Positions 1 through 13,385 are shown, counted from the stretch's first letter. The stretch: DNA of 64,000 nucleotides from Balaenoptera acutorostrata (GCF_949987535.1 NC_080081.1:69585603-69649602); one strand, 5' to 3'. The notes: generated from the letters alone by a model not told the origin. Numbers and translations are program-made.

Positions 1-3000
1 CTAGAGGAAATGAGCAGAAGGATATATTATTATGGAATAATCCTGCCTTTAAAATGTTTTCCAAAATAAAAACATTCAAGTTCAAGTTATATCATATATT
101 TTATAAACATATTTACATTTTATACTCAGAAATATATACGCTCTAGTTTATATTTAGAAAATATATTAAAAACTTATCACATTTATATAATTATTTATGC
201 GTACATGAAATACCACTGCATTTACTGTGGATCTCTATAGAAAACTATATAAAACATAATAAGAAAATGGAAAGGAGCGGGAAATGATGTAAATCATACA
301 TGTTAACTGTTATTTATTAAGATTCCCTTTCCACATGTGCATATCATTGTGGTGAGTCTTATACAAAGTCAGATAAATGAATTCAGTCCCTGCCTATTCG
401 GTATGAAACTGATAACATCAAAAGAGATTTTACTGTATTAGATATATAACGTAGATAAAACATTTCCAACTAACATAAGTCAAAGAAAATATTAATTTCT
501 TAAAGTTGTAAACACAGAAACATATGATTCGTATTTTTTAACCAGGTAGAAGTAAAATGGTTAAACAAAGGAAAAAAGACAAAAAATCAGTTACTATAAA
601 AGAATTGTAAAGTTAAAACAAAAATATTTAAAATTTATACCACAGATAATCAAAAAGTACTCTGTAAATCATACATAAATACACTCATGCCAACCTTAAT
701 TTACCAAAGTTTAAATTAATAAAACTGAGCTCCCATAGACCTTACTAAAAATTTTAATACAGCAGAGACTCAAAAAGGTTTACCTGAAGAACAAAAATAA
801 TGCTTGAAGACGAAAAAAATGTAATTCAATCAATGCAGGGTTTCAAACCTAGGGTATCTGAGCCAACAGTGTCAGGAATATACTTTTGAAAGGGAAAGGT
901 AAAAAAAGTGGATAAAATCTTCAAACTGAATTCTATTTGGTGATCCTTAAGTGAGCCTCATAATTAACTTTGGGAATGGTACAATATTATATTCTTATCT
1001 CTCTAGGAAAGGTAGTCCATTTGCAAAATGGACATGGTTGAAAATGAATAAATAATTTTAAAATATTTTACAATTCTAGATTGTAGGTGCTAAAATACTC
1101 TGATTTGATTTAAAAAAAGCATAAATAAGAGAGCATTGACAAAAATAGGCTGTAACATGCTGAGTGATTAAATTATTACTCCTTTGATTATATATCAGGC
1201 ACTTCTGGAGACATATTACTCATACATATCTCAAGGGTACTACTTAATGCCTTAGGGATGTAATGTATCACTTAGTAATTTTTACTAAAGTTAGAAAGAA
1301 TCTATTTAGGTATGGAAGTTTGGGATATATAAATACTCTTTAGAACATGACAAATGACTCAATAATAAGGTGCCAATATAACATTAACATTTAAAATCGA
1401 TACACATCATGTTCATGGTTTTTCTGTTTTCTGGCCTTTGCTTGCTGCGTTAGTCAGTAAGCCACTGCATGCTCTCCCAATCAGTATGTTTGTGACTGGG
1501 CCTGGGTATTAGAATTTCCTTTCTCTTCAGTGTTTATCTTAGTTACCCCTAGAAACCACTTGGGCGTCTGTGCTAGATTTACCCTTCCAGATGGGACTCT
1601 CATATGGCCAGCCCATCATATCACAGCCCAGTACCTATCTGCCTCGCTGTTTCACCACTGTCCCAAACACAGAAGAAAATATCCATTTATCTCCAACATA
1701 AAAGATTATGTTTAAACATGCACATGCACAAATTTGTACCTTTTCCTGAAATTATTTTCCCTATTTATCTTTTGAAACACTAATAGAAATTTTATCAACA
1801 TTATTTTTGTCATTAAGGTCAAATTTTATGAATAATTTTAGTAATTTTCCATGTCCCCAACTTTTATATATTTCTTTCCATGTCTTTCCCAGCAACAGAG
1901 CCATGTAAAATATGTCCTGCTTTCTGCCAATTGTCCATGAGCTAGGAGAATGACTGCACTAGGACAAGTCACATATCCTGGCCATCCCTGACCTGCTCAC
2001 TGGCGATGGTCTCTCAGTGCTTCTCTTCTCTGTCTTTTCCAGTCAGCCCAGAAGTTCACTTAAAGGCGTTCTTTCGTACTACACACTTTGATGGTTCCCT
2101 TGAACATGTGGAGCCCTGTAATTCTCTGAAATAGATTCACCTTCTTACTTCCGCTTTAAGGAATGACCTCTGTTTTATTTCCTCATCCTCCCTAAGTAAT
2201 GCTATTTATAGCTTATACTCTGATTAGACATAACTTGTTTCCGACTGACATTATTTTAATTTCTGACTTTAGACAATATAGTTTCTTTGATTCCCAACTG
2301 TGACTGCTCTTAAAAATTCTACCAGTCATCTAACCTCCCTCATTTTAACATCACCTGATTCACCTAATTCAGGGAGCCTTCCTAGGTGGGCACTTTTGAA
2401 ATGCTTTACTTATCGCTTCTATAGGCTATGTCTAAATTTCTCTTCGACTCAATTCTCTTAGAATTCAAATCTTCCCAAACTTGTAAGGTACTGGTATGTA
2501 CGGTCACTTATAATGAGGTGTACATCCTGCTGGTATTAATGTGTTTAAGGACAGAGGGCAAAGCAGCTACGTTACGCATCAGTAACTGCTGGTCCCCAGA
2601 TTACATAAAGGCAGATGGCACGAGAGAATCATGTGCTAAAGCGGCATTGTTCATACCAAACTGATTACTCATTTGTTTCTAGTACAAGTTCAAACTTGAA
2701 ATAAAGTCTAAACTAGGGGCTAAACTGAACTAAAGTTTCCTTTGTTGCCAAAGTTAAGCATTTTCATTTTCAGTTTAATTTAACTTATGAATTTTTGGTT
2801 CATGTTACAAAATTAACATTTATTATTAAAGTGGATAATATTATAAATAACTACAACACTTTTTGAAAATGTAAGCCTATTACAAAGTTGAGATAAAAAG
2901 AGAGTGAATGAGAAAGGAATAATGCCTTACTTCCAGGCTTATGAAGGAATGATAATAACAATTCAGTTATTTTCTTCATTAATTCATTCATTTACAGCTA

Positions 3001-3989
3001 TCTATTGACCATTTTTATATGTATTAATGTTTTCTGAAATATATATTTTACTACCCAAAAGACATTATGCTATATAAAAATAACAACAAAATTATTAACT
3101 CCAAAATCCACTTAGTACTTTCTCCTTTTATGTTTCCTGTACTTCTGACTATAAATAAGGGCTAACCCTTGTGGTGCTTAAATATGTGTTAAAGAAAATA
3201 GAATTACATGATTTGCTTTGAATACTAAAATAAAAAGGACAGTACAAAAAAGGGAATAGGTAACGGCATTTTCATCATTCCCAGTGAAACTTGTGGCCCT
3301 TTGCCTCTTGTTTAAGAAAGCATTGAGCTAATGGGATAAAGAAGCCATCATGAAGAGATTCTATGGGTTTCTGGTATCATGACTACTATAGAAAAACCTA
3401 GTTACCATGTCACCAGAGTTTCAGCACTAAATGATAAATATCCTGGCTAGTACCCTATATAAGATGTTTCCCCTCACATTCATCACCCAGAGGTACTATA
3501 TTGCTTGTTTCCTTTTTCTCTAGTGCCCTGTGACCTCTTTTTAACATTCAGTATCATATGACATGAATGCCTATTATATCTGTCATGGCTAAAGAATAAT
3601 TGTTTTTTTCCCCCCACTTCTCATCAATTTGCTTTTACAATGGAATATTAAATATAATTAGACATAGAAGAATACAATTAAAAAAGACAAGAAACAAACT
3701 ATTTTTATGAATACAAAGTAACACCATTGTAATAATTAGTCAGATAAACTAGTTTGGAAGGGGTGGACAATTTCATTAAGGATCAAGAAGATTACATTTT
3801 TTTCCTTAAGAACTCCAGTTCTGATGTGGTATCACCACAGGCAGGTCATGACCTTGCAAGACTTATTTTCTTATCTGTAAAATTGAGTTGCCTACACAAC
3901 CAGGTCTAATCTTTACTGGGCATTTGAGATCTTCCTTGATTGAATTTGAACTCTCTTTTGTAGTCTTATCTTTAACTACTAACATTCTC

Positions 3990-4310
3990 ATACTTTATTC
4001 TGGTTCATTTAATGTAATGAAAGAAGCCTGACTGTTTCAATCCTGTGCTATTCCTTGGGTCTGGAAAGTCTGAACATTCATCTATTTCTTTATAAAGTAT
4101 ACAATCTAGTTAATGTTTCACTTAACTTATTAAATATTGCTTTACGTTAATATTATAATTACCTAAGAATCGGTATGATCTCACAAACTAGACTGTAGCT
4201 CCTTGGAGCTGAGACTGATTCTTATATATCTTTGTATTCTACACAGTGCATAGCACAGTGGCCTGCTGTGTTTCATATCATAGAATAGTTGTTTAACATT
4301 GTATTAATTT
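3990..4310 (+). repeat. L2 LINE 3' remnant
   Basis: The run 'tagactgtagctccttggagctgagactgattc...atctttgtattctacacagtgcatagcacagtggcc' follows the well-known L2 3' end (agactgtgagctccttgagg... cagtgcctggcac). It is strongly diverged, and its boundaries are approximate. Confidence 0.6.
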
Positions 4311-4683
4311 GGATGGAAAAAGGTGTATATTCTCCCAAATGACATACTAATTGAACTACTAGTTAGCTAACAAAAACAACAATTTATGTACTAACACATT
4401 GCTAGAGGTCAGGCACTTAAACTCAAGAAATTTTTAGTTTGAAAAGACATTATCCAGTTTAATAATCACCCTTTGATATAACAGCTTCATATTATGACAC
4501 CAATCAACTGAATCACTATATTAGTAGAAAAAAGGAGAAACATCACATGGCCACTATGATAAATGAAGAAGAAGCATGGACAAAATTATACACCTATTGA
4601 GGACAAAAACTTTTTAGCAAACTAGTATGGGAAGGGAAGGGAAGGGAATGGAACTTCCTTCTACTTGATAAAGAATATCTATC

Positions 4684-5030
4684 GGGCTTCCCTGGTGGCG
4701 CAGTGGTTGAGAATCTGCCTGCTAATGCAGGGGACACGGGTTCGAGCCCTGGTCTGGGAAGATCCCACATGCCACGGAGCAGCTGGGCCCGTGAGCCACA
4801 ATTGCTGAGCCTGCGCGTCTGGAGCCTGTGCCCCGCGACGGGAGGGGCCGCGATAGAGAAAGGCCCGCGCACCGCGATGAAGAGCGGTCCCCGCACCGCG
4901 ATGAAGAGTGGCCCCCGCTTGCCGCAACTGGAGAAAGCCCTCGCACGAACCGAAGACCCGACACAGCCAAAAATAAATAAATAAATAAATAAATAAATAA
5001 GAAAATCCTTAAAAAAAAAAAAAAAAAAAA
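4684..5030 (+). mobile_element. CHR-type tRNA-derived SINE, duplicated subfamily
   Basis: It starts gggcttccctggtggcgcag (pol III A-box region), has the B-box ggttcgagccc, and ends in a (taaa)n tract and poly-A. A 14-bp target duplication, aaagaatatctatc, flanks it at 4670-4683 and 5031-5044 and is perfect, so it is a young retrotransposition. It carries an internal 24-bp tandem duplication (4869-4892 and 4893-4916) also seen in the copy at 17136. Overlapping ORFs of 80-150 codons on both strands here are by-products of its GC-rich body. Confidence 0.95.
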
Positions 5031-5219
5031 AAAGAATATCTATCAAAAAACAAACAACCCTATGGCAAATATCACAATTATGGCAAAATATTTAAAGCTT
5101 TCTCCTTGCCATTAGGAACACGGCAAGTATGTCCGCTATCACATTTCAATTCAACATTGTACTAGAACTCCTATTCATTACAGTAAAATAAAACAAACAA
5201 AAAGGTATGCATTCAGGAA

Positions 5220-5788
5220 AATGCAGATTAAGACTATAATGCAGTATATTTTACTTCCACCTGAATGGCCAAAATGAAAAAGACAGAAAATGTCAAGTGT
5301 CGGAGAGAATGCAGAACAAACGAAAATTTTGTCAAACTGTTAAGCAGTATAGCTAAACATAAGCCTATACCATGACGTAGCAATTGCAATACCAGGTATA
5401 TGCCTAACAGAAATATACTTATTTGTTTACCAAAAAATAACAGAATCAGAAACAAACATACTAAAATGTTCATAGCAACACTATTCATAATAGTCAAATT
5501 CTGTGTAATTCATAAATAAGTTCGGGTATATTCACAAATGGACTACTATATAGCTATGAGAATAAACAATCTAAAATTATATGCAACAATATGGATGAAT
5601 CTCACTAATGTTATATTGAGTAAAAGAAATCAGACAAGAGAGTTCATATTATATGCTTTTAGTTATGTAAATAAAAAGTAGTCAAAAGTAATATATGCTC
5701 TTAAATTTAGGACAGTGGTTACCTTGGAGGGGATGGGGAGAGTACAAGTGGGGCTTCTAAGGTGTTGGTAATGTTCTGTTTCTTTATC
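5220..5788 (+). mobile_element. Old L1 LINE fragment (ORF2 end)
   Basis: The order of motifs follows the L1 ORF2 C-terminal region and its start of 3' UTR in degraded form: 'ctgaatggccaaaatg...', 'accaggtatatgcctaacag', 'tgttcatagcaacactattcataatag', 'atggactactatatagctatgag' and 'ggacagtggttacc'. Many changes indicate an old copy. It is interrupted at 5803 by a young L1. Confidence 0.75.
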
Positions 5789-5802
5789 AAGAATGGTAAC
5801 TG

Positions 5803-7731
5803 TTTACCATTGCAACAAAAAGAATAAAATATCTAGGAATAAACCTACCTAAGGAGACAAAAGACCTGTATGCAGAAAATTATAGGACACTGATGAAAGA
5901 AATTAAAGATGATACAAATAGATGGAGAGATATACCATGTTCTTGGATTGGAAGAATCAACATTGTGAAAATGACTCTACTACCCAAAGCAATCTACAGA
6001 CTCAATGCAATCCCTATCAAACTACCACAGGCATTTTTCACAGAACTAGAACAAAAAATTTCACAATTTGTATGGAGACACAAAAGACCCCGAATAGCCA
6101 AAGCAATCTTGAGAACGAGAAATGGAGCTGGAGGAATCAGGCTCCCTGACTTCAGACTATATTACAAAGCTACAGTAATCAAGACAGTTTGGTACTGGCA
6201 CAAAAACAGAAATATAGATCAATGGAACAGGATAGAAAGCCCAGAGATAAACCCACGCACCTATGGTCACCTTATCTTTGATAAAGGAGGCAAGCATATA
6301 CAGTGGAGAAAAGACAGCCTCTTCAATAAGTGGTGCTGGGAAAATTGGACAGATACATGTAAAAGTATGAAATTAGAACACTCCCTGACACCATGCACAA
6401 AAATAAACTCAAAATGGATTAAAGACCTAAGTGTAAGGCCAGACACTATCAAACTCTTAGAGGAAAACATAGGCAGAACACTCTATGACATACATCACAG
6501 CAAGATTCTTTTTGACCCAGCTCCCAGAGAAATGGAAATAAGAACACAAATAAACAAATGGGACCTAATGAAACTTAAAAGCTTTTGCACAGCAAAGGAA
6601 ACCATAAACAAGACCAAAAGACAACCCTCAGAATGGGAGAAAATATTTGCAAATGAAGCAACTGACAAAGGATTAATCTCCAAGATTTACAAGCAGCTCA
6701 TGCAGCTCAATAACAAAAAAACGAACAACCCAATCCAAAAATGCGCAGAAGACCTACACAGACATTTCTCCAAAGAAGATATACAGATTGCCAACAGACA
6801 CATGAAAGAATGCTCAACATCATTAATCATCAGAGAAATGCAAATCAAAACTACAATGAGATATCATCTCACACCGGTCAGAATGGCCATCATCAAATAA
6901 TCTAGAAACAATAAATGCTGGAGAGGGTGTGGAGGAAAGGGAACACTCTTGCACTGTTGGTGGGAATGTAAATTGATACAGCCACTATGGAGAACAGTAT
7001 GGAGGTTCCTGAAAAAACTACAAATAGAACTACCATACGACCCAGCAATCCCACTACTGGGCATATACCCTGAGAAAACCATAGTTCAAAAAGAGTCATG
7101 TACCAAAATGTTCATTGCAGCTCTATTTACAATAGCCAGGACATGGAAGCAACCTAAATGTCCATCGACAGATGAATGGATAAAGAAGATGTGGCACATA
7201 TATACAATGGAATATTACTCAGCCATAAAAAGAAATGAAACGGAGGTATTTGTAATGAGGTGGATGGAGTTAGAGTCTGTCATACAGAGTGAAGTAAGTC
7301 AGAAAGAGAAAAACAAATACAGTATGCTAACACATATATACGGAATCTAAGGGAAAAAAAAAAAAAAGGCCATGAAGAACCTAGTGGCAAGACGGGCATA
7401 AAGACACAGACCTACTAGAGAATGGACTTGAGTATATGGGGAGGGGGTGGGGTGAGATGTGACAGGGTGAGAGAGTGTCATGGACATATATACACTACCA
7501 AATGTAAAATAGATAGCTAGTGGGAAGCAGCCGCATAGCACAGGGAGATCAGCTCGGTGCTTTGTGACCGCCTGGGGGGGTGGGATGGGGAGGGTGGGAG
7601 GGAGGGAGATGCGGGAGGGAGGAGATATGGGAACATGTGTATATGTGTAGCTGATTCACTTTGTTATAAAGCAGAAACTAACACACCATTGTGAAGCAAT
7701 TATACTTCAATAAAGATGTTTAAAAAAAAAA
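5803..7731 (+). mobile_element. Young 5'-truncated L1 LINE with target duplications
   Basis: The element begins abruptly inside ORF2 (tttaccattgcaacaaaaag), runs through the ORF2 end, a G-rich 3' UTR and 'aataaagatgttt' plus poly-A. The 14-bp duplication aagaatggtaactg is perfect at 5789-5802 and 7732-7745, so the insertion is fairly recent. The poly-A signal aataaa sits just before the tail. The 5' truncation removes the promoter, ORF1 and the endonuclease and most reverse transcriptase sequence, so it cannot move on its own. Confidence 0.95.
5893..7350 (+). pseudogene. L1 ORF2 C-terminal remnant, one nonsense codon
   Basis: This is the C-terminal part of the L1 ORF2 protein (reverse transcriptase end and the cysteine-rich tail). 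The frame is open from 5893 to a TAA at 6898-6900, and then continues in the same frame to the natural end at 7348-7350. Recognisable strings are [20 protein letters not shown] at about residue 13, [14 protein letters not shown] after it, and, past the stop, [17 protein letters not shown] and DEWIKKMWHIYTMEYYSAIK. Apart from this nonsense change (AAA to TAA by comparison with the usual L1 text at this site) no frame break was seen. The fragment lacks an endonuclease. Confidence 0.9.
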
Positions 7732-7892
7732 AAGAATGGTAACTGCATAGACCTTTTTATTAAAAAGATTATTTTTTTTTTTGAATGTCAATTCTGTATT
7801 TATTCCACCAAGCTTCTAGTTTTCAAAAAACCAAATGACCGGTTTGTAGTAAGAAACTTGTTATATCTAACTGACCTGGCTATCAGACAACT

Positions 7893-8110
7893 GCTTTTTT
7901 TTTTTAACTTTTTATTTTATATTGGAGTATAGTTGATTATAGTAAACTATCTCAATGTTGAGATAGTTTCAGGTGTACAGCAAAGTGAAAGTGTATCTAT
8001 CCTTTTTTCAAATTATTTTCGTATTTAGGTTGTTACATAATATTGAACAGAGTTTCCTATGTTATACAGTAGGTCCTTGTTGGTTATCCATTTTAAATGT
8101 ACAGACGTTT
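7893..8110 (-). mobile_element. L1 3'-UTR fragment
   Basis: It reads, on the plus strand, T-run then 'aactttttattttatattggagtatagttgatt', 'tttcaggtgtacagcaaagtga', 'ttatacagtaggtccttgttggttatcc', the reverse of an artiodactyl/whale L1 3' end. It carries a perfect inverted repeat at 7944-7969 not expected in the family. Confidence 0.8.
7944..7969. repeat. Perfect 12-bp inverted repeat (hairpin)
   Basis: Arm aaactatctcaa (7944-7955), two-base loop tg, arm ttgagatagttt (7958-7969). It lies inside an L1 3'-UTR fragment, where the usual family text has no such palindrome. Confidence 0.9.
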
Positions 8111-8920
8111 TTAGTTTTTGAAAATTCATTGATCTTTTTCATCATGATATATGCACTTTTCATATGTGTCATACTTTAAAGTGCTAATTCCTCTAATGCC
8201 TTTTGTTTGCCTTCTTCTTTCACACTGTAGTAATCTGTGGTCCATTTCACTGTTTATTGAAATTCAAATCTAACAATTTGATTTACCTATAAAATAAAAT
8301 CTACCCTTGACCCAAAACCCTGACCTTACTTGCATTCTTTACCAATACACAAGGGAAAATTACAAAGCTAAATACAAAGCAGAGGATGTTAAATGGCCAG
8401 CCAATGTCATGATATAGTTTAAACATAGCAGGAAATGTCCAAAATATATATTTAGAATGACCAATTGTATTTCCTGGAATTTGACCACAGACATTCATTC
8501 TTATTAGTTATGAACCTCTTTTAGTTTCCACTAGCAAAACAGACTTATGCCTATGAAGGAAAGAGGTTTTATTAAGGTTTGTTTTTCAGAGGTCATGCCA
8601 GTCACCTGGGCCAGAGAGACTTCTGGAAGCAGGGACCTCTGAAATACAAGGTGGGATGAAATAAAAATAGATTTACTTTAGTTTGCATAGGCCTATTCCT
8701 AGATACACACACATACATATACACAGGCACATTCCTCATTCTGTACATCTAAATTCCTTTTTTCCCAAGACAGTAAGATTCAATGATATATCAATTCAAT
8801 TGTGATATAACATTATCAAAATTATCATTATTATTGACATGATATCAATATATCATATCAATTCAATTTTGTTCTTCTAATCCTAAAGCTACACTGTAAT
8901 CAGAATAAATATGACGGTTC

Positions 8921-9204
8921 GGGCTTCCCTGGTGGCGCAGTGGTTGAGAATCTGCCTGCCAATGCAGGGGACACGGGTTCGAGCCCTGGTCTGGGAAGAT
9001 CCCACATGCCGCGGAGCAACTGGGCCCATGAGTCACAATTACTGAGCCTGCGCGTCTGGAGCCTGTGCTCCCAACAAGAGAGGCCGCGATAGTGAGAGGC
9101 CCGCGCACGGCGATGAAGAGTGGCCCCCACTTGCCACAACTAGAGAGAAAGCCCTCGCAAAGAAACGAAGACCCAACACAGCCATAAATAAATTAAAAAA
9201 AAAA
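8921..9204 (+). mobile_element. CHR-type tRNA-derived SINE
   Basis: Head gggcttccctggtggcgcag, B-box ggttcgagccc, A-rich tail. The target duplication aaatatgacggttc is perfect at 8907-8920 and 9205-9218. It has a single copy of the 'gcgatgaagagtgg' segment. Confidence 0.95.
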
Positions 9205-12200
9205 AAATATGACGGTTCTTTGGAAAGATACTATGATAGGGCACTATCTCCTCTAAGCTGCTATCTTAAAGTGATTAGTAAAGAGCTTGAAACAACCAGA
9301 GTAAGAATAAAAAATTTCAATGAAAAGATCCAAATCAGTGTTTTTGTTTTTGGCAGGGAGTGAAATTGTTTACTTGCGTGTATGTTTGTGGGTTTTTTGT
9401 TTTTTTTTCTTGTTGTTGTTTTAACTGGGTAAATGAAAGACAGGTATAACAGAGGTCATAAAGGCAGAACTGTACTGGTGGAAAGTATAAGAATTTAAGT
9501 GAGTTACTGTGAAGACAGAAGTCAAATGGCTTCCAAGCACTGGGCCAAAAAAGCAATTTAAAATCAGTTCACGACAACTGGAAGACTAAATATCTGGGAG
9601 GGATAAGTAACAATCACTGGGATCCGAGCTAGAGGCTTATTCATTGGAAGAGGTAAATTTTAACAAAGTTATGGAATGAGAAACGACACTTTGCTGCTTC
9701 ATGACAGTTACACGCTTCAGATGTAAAAGCTTGGAAGTATCTGTATTGGGGGAAATTAACCATCACAATTATAAAGAATAGAGATTACTACTGTACAAGA
9801 AAGGGATATCCTGTCAAACCCTAATCCCTACAGGATAGTTCCTTCTCACTGCCAGCCTCCTCAGTTCAACCTAAATGGACCTTTTAGTCCTTCATTGGCA
9901 GGGGATTGGGTTTTGCCCTACGTCTTCCTCCGTAATCACAGATCAGTATTTAAATTAGCTTCTTCTTCTACCTAGCGTTTCACCATCTCTGCTGCTGGTC
10001 CTTGCGGCTCATTAGCCTAATACTCCTTTTGATCAACATCAACAATCCTGCCACCACTGTAGCTCACTCCCACAGTTGGTAGGGAAGTCCATCTCTTCTC
10101 TTAATCTCTGTTTAGTTAAAATTCAACCCTTCCCCACCCCCCACCCCCCAAAAAACCCAAAAAACCCAAAACCAAAATAAAACAACTCGACCCCAACCTG
10201 TCAACAAACAAAACATCACACAGCATAAACCTGGTTCTTATCAGCTCTTTCCCTATTGCTTAACTCTTTCACTAAATATGAAACAAAGGGTAACTGTCAT
10301 AACCTTTTCATTACCATAGAATTTATCCTCTCACCAGGAAGCAAGGAGGCCTAAACATTTGCTAGGAAGAAATGCTGGACAGGGTCCCTCAATACAGGAG
10401 ACACGCTGCTCAGTGGGGAACCACACCGTTAACCCTAAGAAGGCCTATCACAACTTCTCTCCCTTTATTGGAGCATGTGCCCACAACTTCACAACCCTTT
10501 TTCCTAACCTCTCCACTACTCTAATCTCCCTCTCCTTCAGCAGTCTAACCATCCAGAAGAGAGGACATCCTATTCCTTCTGTCATCAGTCTCCCCCCTAA
10601 GACTTCAGCCTCCTGGAGACCATTCCTCAGGTCCTGTGTAATGTTAGACAAGTGGGATAATTTATAGAATGAATGAAAAGAAGGAAAGAAAAAGAAAAAT
10701 GAACTAAAGGACATGCGTGACAGCAAAGTATTTGCCTTTCTTCTAAAATAACATTTGTCTCTTGCAAATCTGAATTTTATGAATAATAGTAACACTATAA
10801 TTATACTGTCATTAAAGTGACAGAAGTTCTAAACAAGGAAAAAATTCAGGCTTATAAGAATGTTTACAGACTCTTAAACCACAGCAGTGAAATGAAATTT
10901 AACTAAATTTAAAACGAGAGAAGCAACATTCTTAAAAAGTGATGAAGGCTTTCACTCTGGAAGGATTGCAACATTCAAATATAGCAGCCATATCAATGAA
11001 CAAATGCCAGACAGCAACTTCATAATGCTGAAGGGCTCTGTGCTTTACAGCAGTACCCTTAATGGAAAAGTTAATGTAGCAGTGAATAAAAGTGAGCTGC
11101 TCAGCTGCTGCAGTAAAACCTTTAGATCATGAAAATAATGGGTCATTTTTCTTTCCCTATTCTTGACCAAAACAAAAGGAATTTTTAAAAAAGTAACAAC
11201 AACAACAAAGGTTTATGGTTTATACTATCCAATAAGTCCCTGACAAATCATATCCCAGTTAGACAGTTTCCCCTAAAAAGACTTCTAAGGTAAAAATATT
11301 TAACAAAGAAGCACTGCCTTTCAAATATTCAAGAATCAATAATTTATTAAGTAATATAACTGGAAACAACAAACATATCACTCATATTAAACTGTAAATT
11401 AAAAAAATTTAGGAAACATGCCTAATGTTTCTCCTAAAATTCCTTAAATTTTATGAATTCATATATTCTAGATAATTTATTATTACAAAGCCGAAGTTCT
11501 CTCATTTATTATAAATTTCAACCTCCTAAATGCTATAATTTCATGTAGTTTCTGGGAACATAAGTTAACTTGCCACCTTTCTAGGTATCTGCAAAACAGA
11601 GACATAGTAAGGTGTATCCCTTGTTTATATTATATAAAAACTTTGTTGCTCATGTCTTTTATGTAGTGGAAGTAAAGAATGAAACATGAAAATGTGTATG
11701 TTTAACTATGATTCATTTAAGGTGGAGGGAGGAAAAACAAAAAGTCAAAGTCAAGAGGATGAAGCTTGATATAATCTTATTCTTTGAATAGGAGAGGATT
11801 TCCTAAGATTTCCTTTTTTTAAACAATTACACAAAAATAGCATAACCATCTTAAATTTCATTGAATAAAAACCTGCTGAAAAGTAAAAGAGCACATGAAT
11901 ATGAGATATGAAATGACCTAAAGTTGAAAATGGCATGACTGAAAACTTTTGAATCAAAAGAGATATTTTAGATGCTAATTAAAAAAATCAAAAGAAATGA
12001 ATGTACACCATGAGTTTTAAATCAGATTTAAACTAGGTAAACAAACATAATCTAGTAGAAGTACCCAAAAGTTGTGTATGTACTTTTTTGAAAGGCCAGG
12101 AAAGTAATGCCAAGGTGATTTATAATAGCTAATTACCCAGGAAAAAAAAAAAAAGAAAAACCTAAACACATTTTAACTTTAGTAATTTTTAAAATGCTGC

Positions 12201-12639
12201 CTTAAAGTTTTAAAACCAAAGGCTGAATTTCTGACTTTACAGCGTTGTAGTTGATGTTGTTTCTCTTGGAAGAATTTTACTAGTGAACAGTACTCTGCCA
12301 CAGTTTTATTTAGGAAGGTTATTTCTACTAAATATTCTAGCCATGTATTTCTATATATTTGTAAAAATGCAACACCAATTAATGAATGCTTTAGCCTAGA
12401 TGACAGTGAGATGTATAAAAGAAAGCCATAAGGTAAATTATTAGAAATCAGAACAGTAAAGATACTTTTAAGCTTCTGTAAATGTTGTGGGCTTAAAATA
12501 TGCTGATGAATATTCCAATAATCAATTATAATACTGTACATATATAAATTAGAAAAATAAAACAGTAGAAGTTTCTTTTTGGGTACATTTGGTAATATTT
12601 CAGAATTCTTTGGGACCAGTTATAGGTACTTTGAACTCC

Positions 12640-12780
12640 TGCATTCATTCATTCTTTCATTCATTCACTTCCTTCCTTACTCAGCAATATTTATTTACAG
12701 ACCACCTCTTACATGTCAGGCACTCTGATACACACCAAGAACTTCAACTCCTGAGGAACACAGGGTTTTGGCAATAAAGT
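12640..12780. repeat. Possible L2-type 3' end, minus orientation
   Basis: 'cattcattcattctttcattcattcac...aatatttatttacagaccacctcttacatgtcaggcactctgatac' resembles the reverse of an L2 3' end. Diverged and short. Confidence 0.5.
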
Positions 12781-12799
12781 AAAAAGAAAAAAAAAAAAA

Positions 12800-12801
<2 letters not shown>

Positions 12802-12836
<35 letters not shown>
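12802..12836. repeat. (AC)n microsatellite
   Basis: About 17 uninterrupted AC dinucleotides follow an A-rich run. Confidence 0.97.
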
Positions 12837-12838
<2 letters not shown>

Positions 12839-13249
12839 GTGGCAGGGATATAAAGCAAGTAAGAATGTGTTAAAGAAGCAGAGAGAAGGAAGGAACTAAA
12901 CCGAAAGTGTTAACACCTAAGTTCCGTTTTCTTCACTTTAAGATGTCATAGGATACCTAGTTAAAGACGTCAAGTGAACAGTTGGAAATTCTGATCTGAC
13001 CACGTGAGATTTCAACAAAGGTCATTCAGTGGACAACAAATACGTGCCTCGGATGGTGTAAGTATTTGTTTCTTGGCAAAGGCTGGAATGGTAGGCTCTT
13101 CTTAACAATACTTTCTAGAGCCAGCAACTGAAACCCAAAGCACACTGAAATGAGTTGATATACTATGTTTTAGGTGTAATTTAAATATTTTTGGATTTTT
13201 ATATAGTTAAGAAGTTACCTCTTTTGAGAACTATGGAGCAAGGAGTGAA

Positions 13250-13385
13250 ATAATCATAAGAATTATAATAAGTAACATTTGCACCTACTATGTTTTTAAT
13301 CTTCACAACCTACTTAAGAGGAATGTACTGTGTATTAATAATAATGTAAATTTTAAATGTTAAACATAGATCAGAGAGGTACTTT
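13250..13385 (-). repeat. MIR SINE remnant
   Basis: 'ataataagtaacatttgcacctactatgtttttaatcttcacaacctacttaagagg...gatcagagaggtac' follows a reversed MIR (…taacatttattgagcacctactatg… cctcacaac… agagaggt). Strongly diverged. Confidence 0.6.

Noticed and set aside
4594..5046. Overlapping ORFs of 82-150 codons on both strands over SINEs (also near 8863, 17115, 24653, 25000, 41988, 49861, 56442)
   Set aside because: They recur at every CHR SINE with the same peptide (e.g. MVENLPANAGDTGSSPGLGR), and arise from the GC-rich SINE body, not from genes.
12179..12541. 120-codon minus-strand ORF
   Set aside because: AT-rich chance ORF with no family resemblance.
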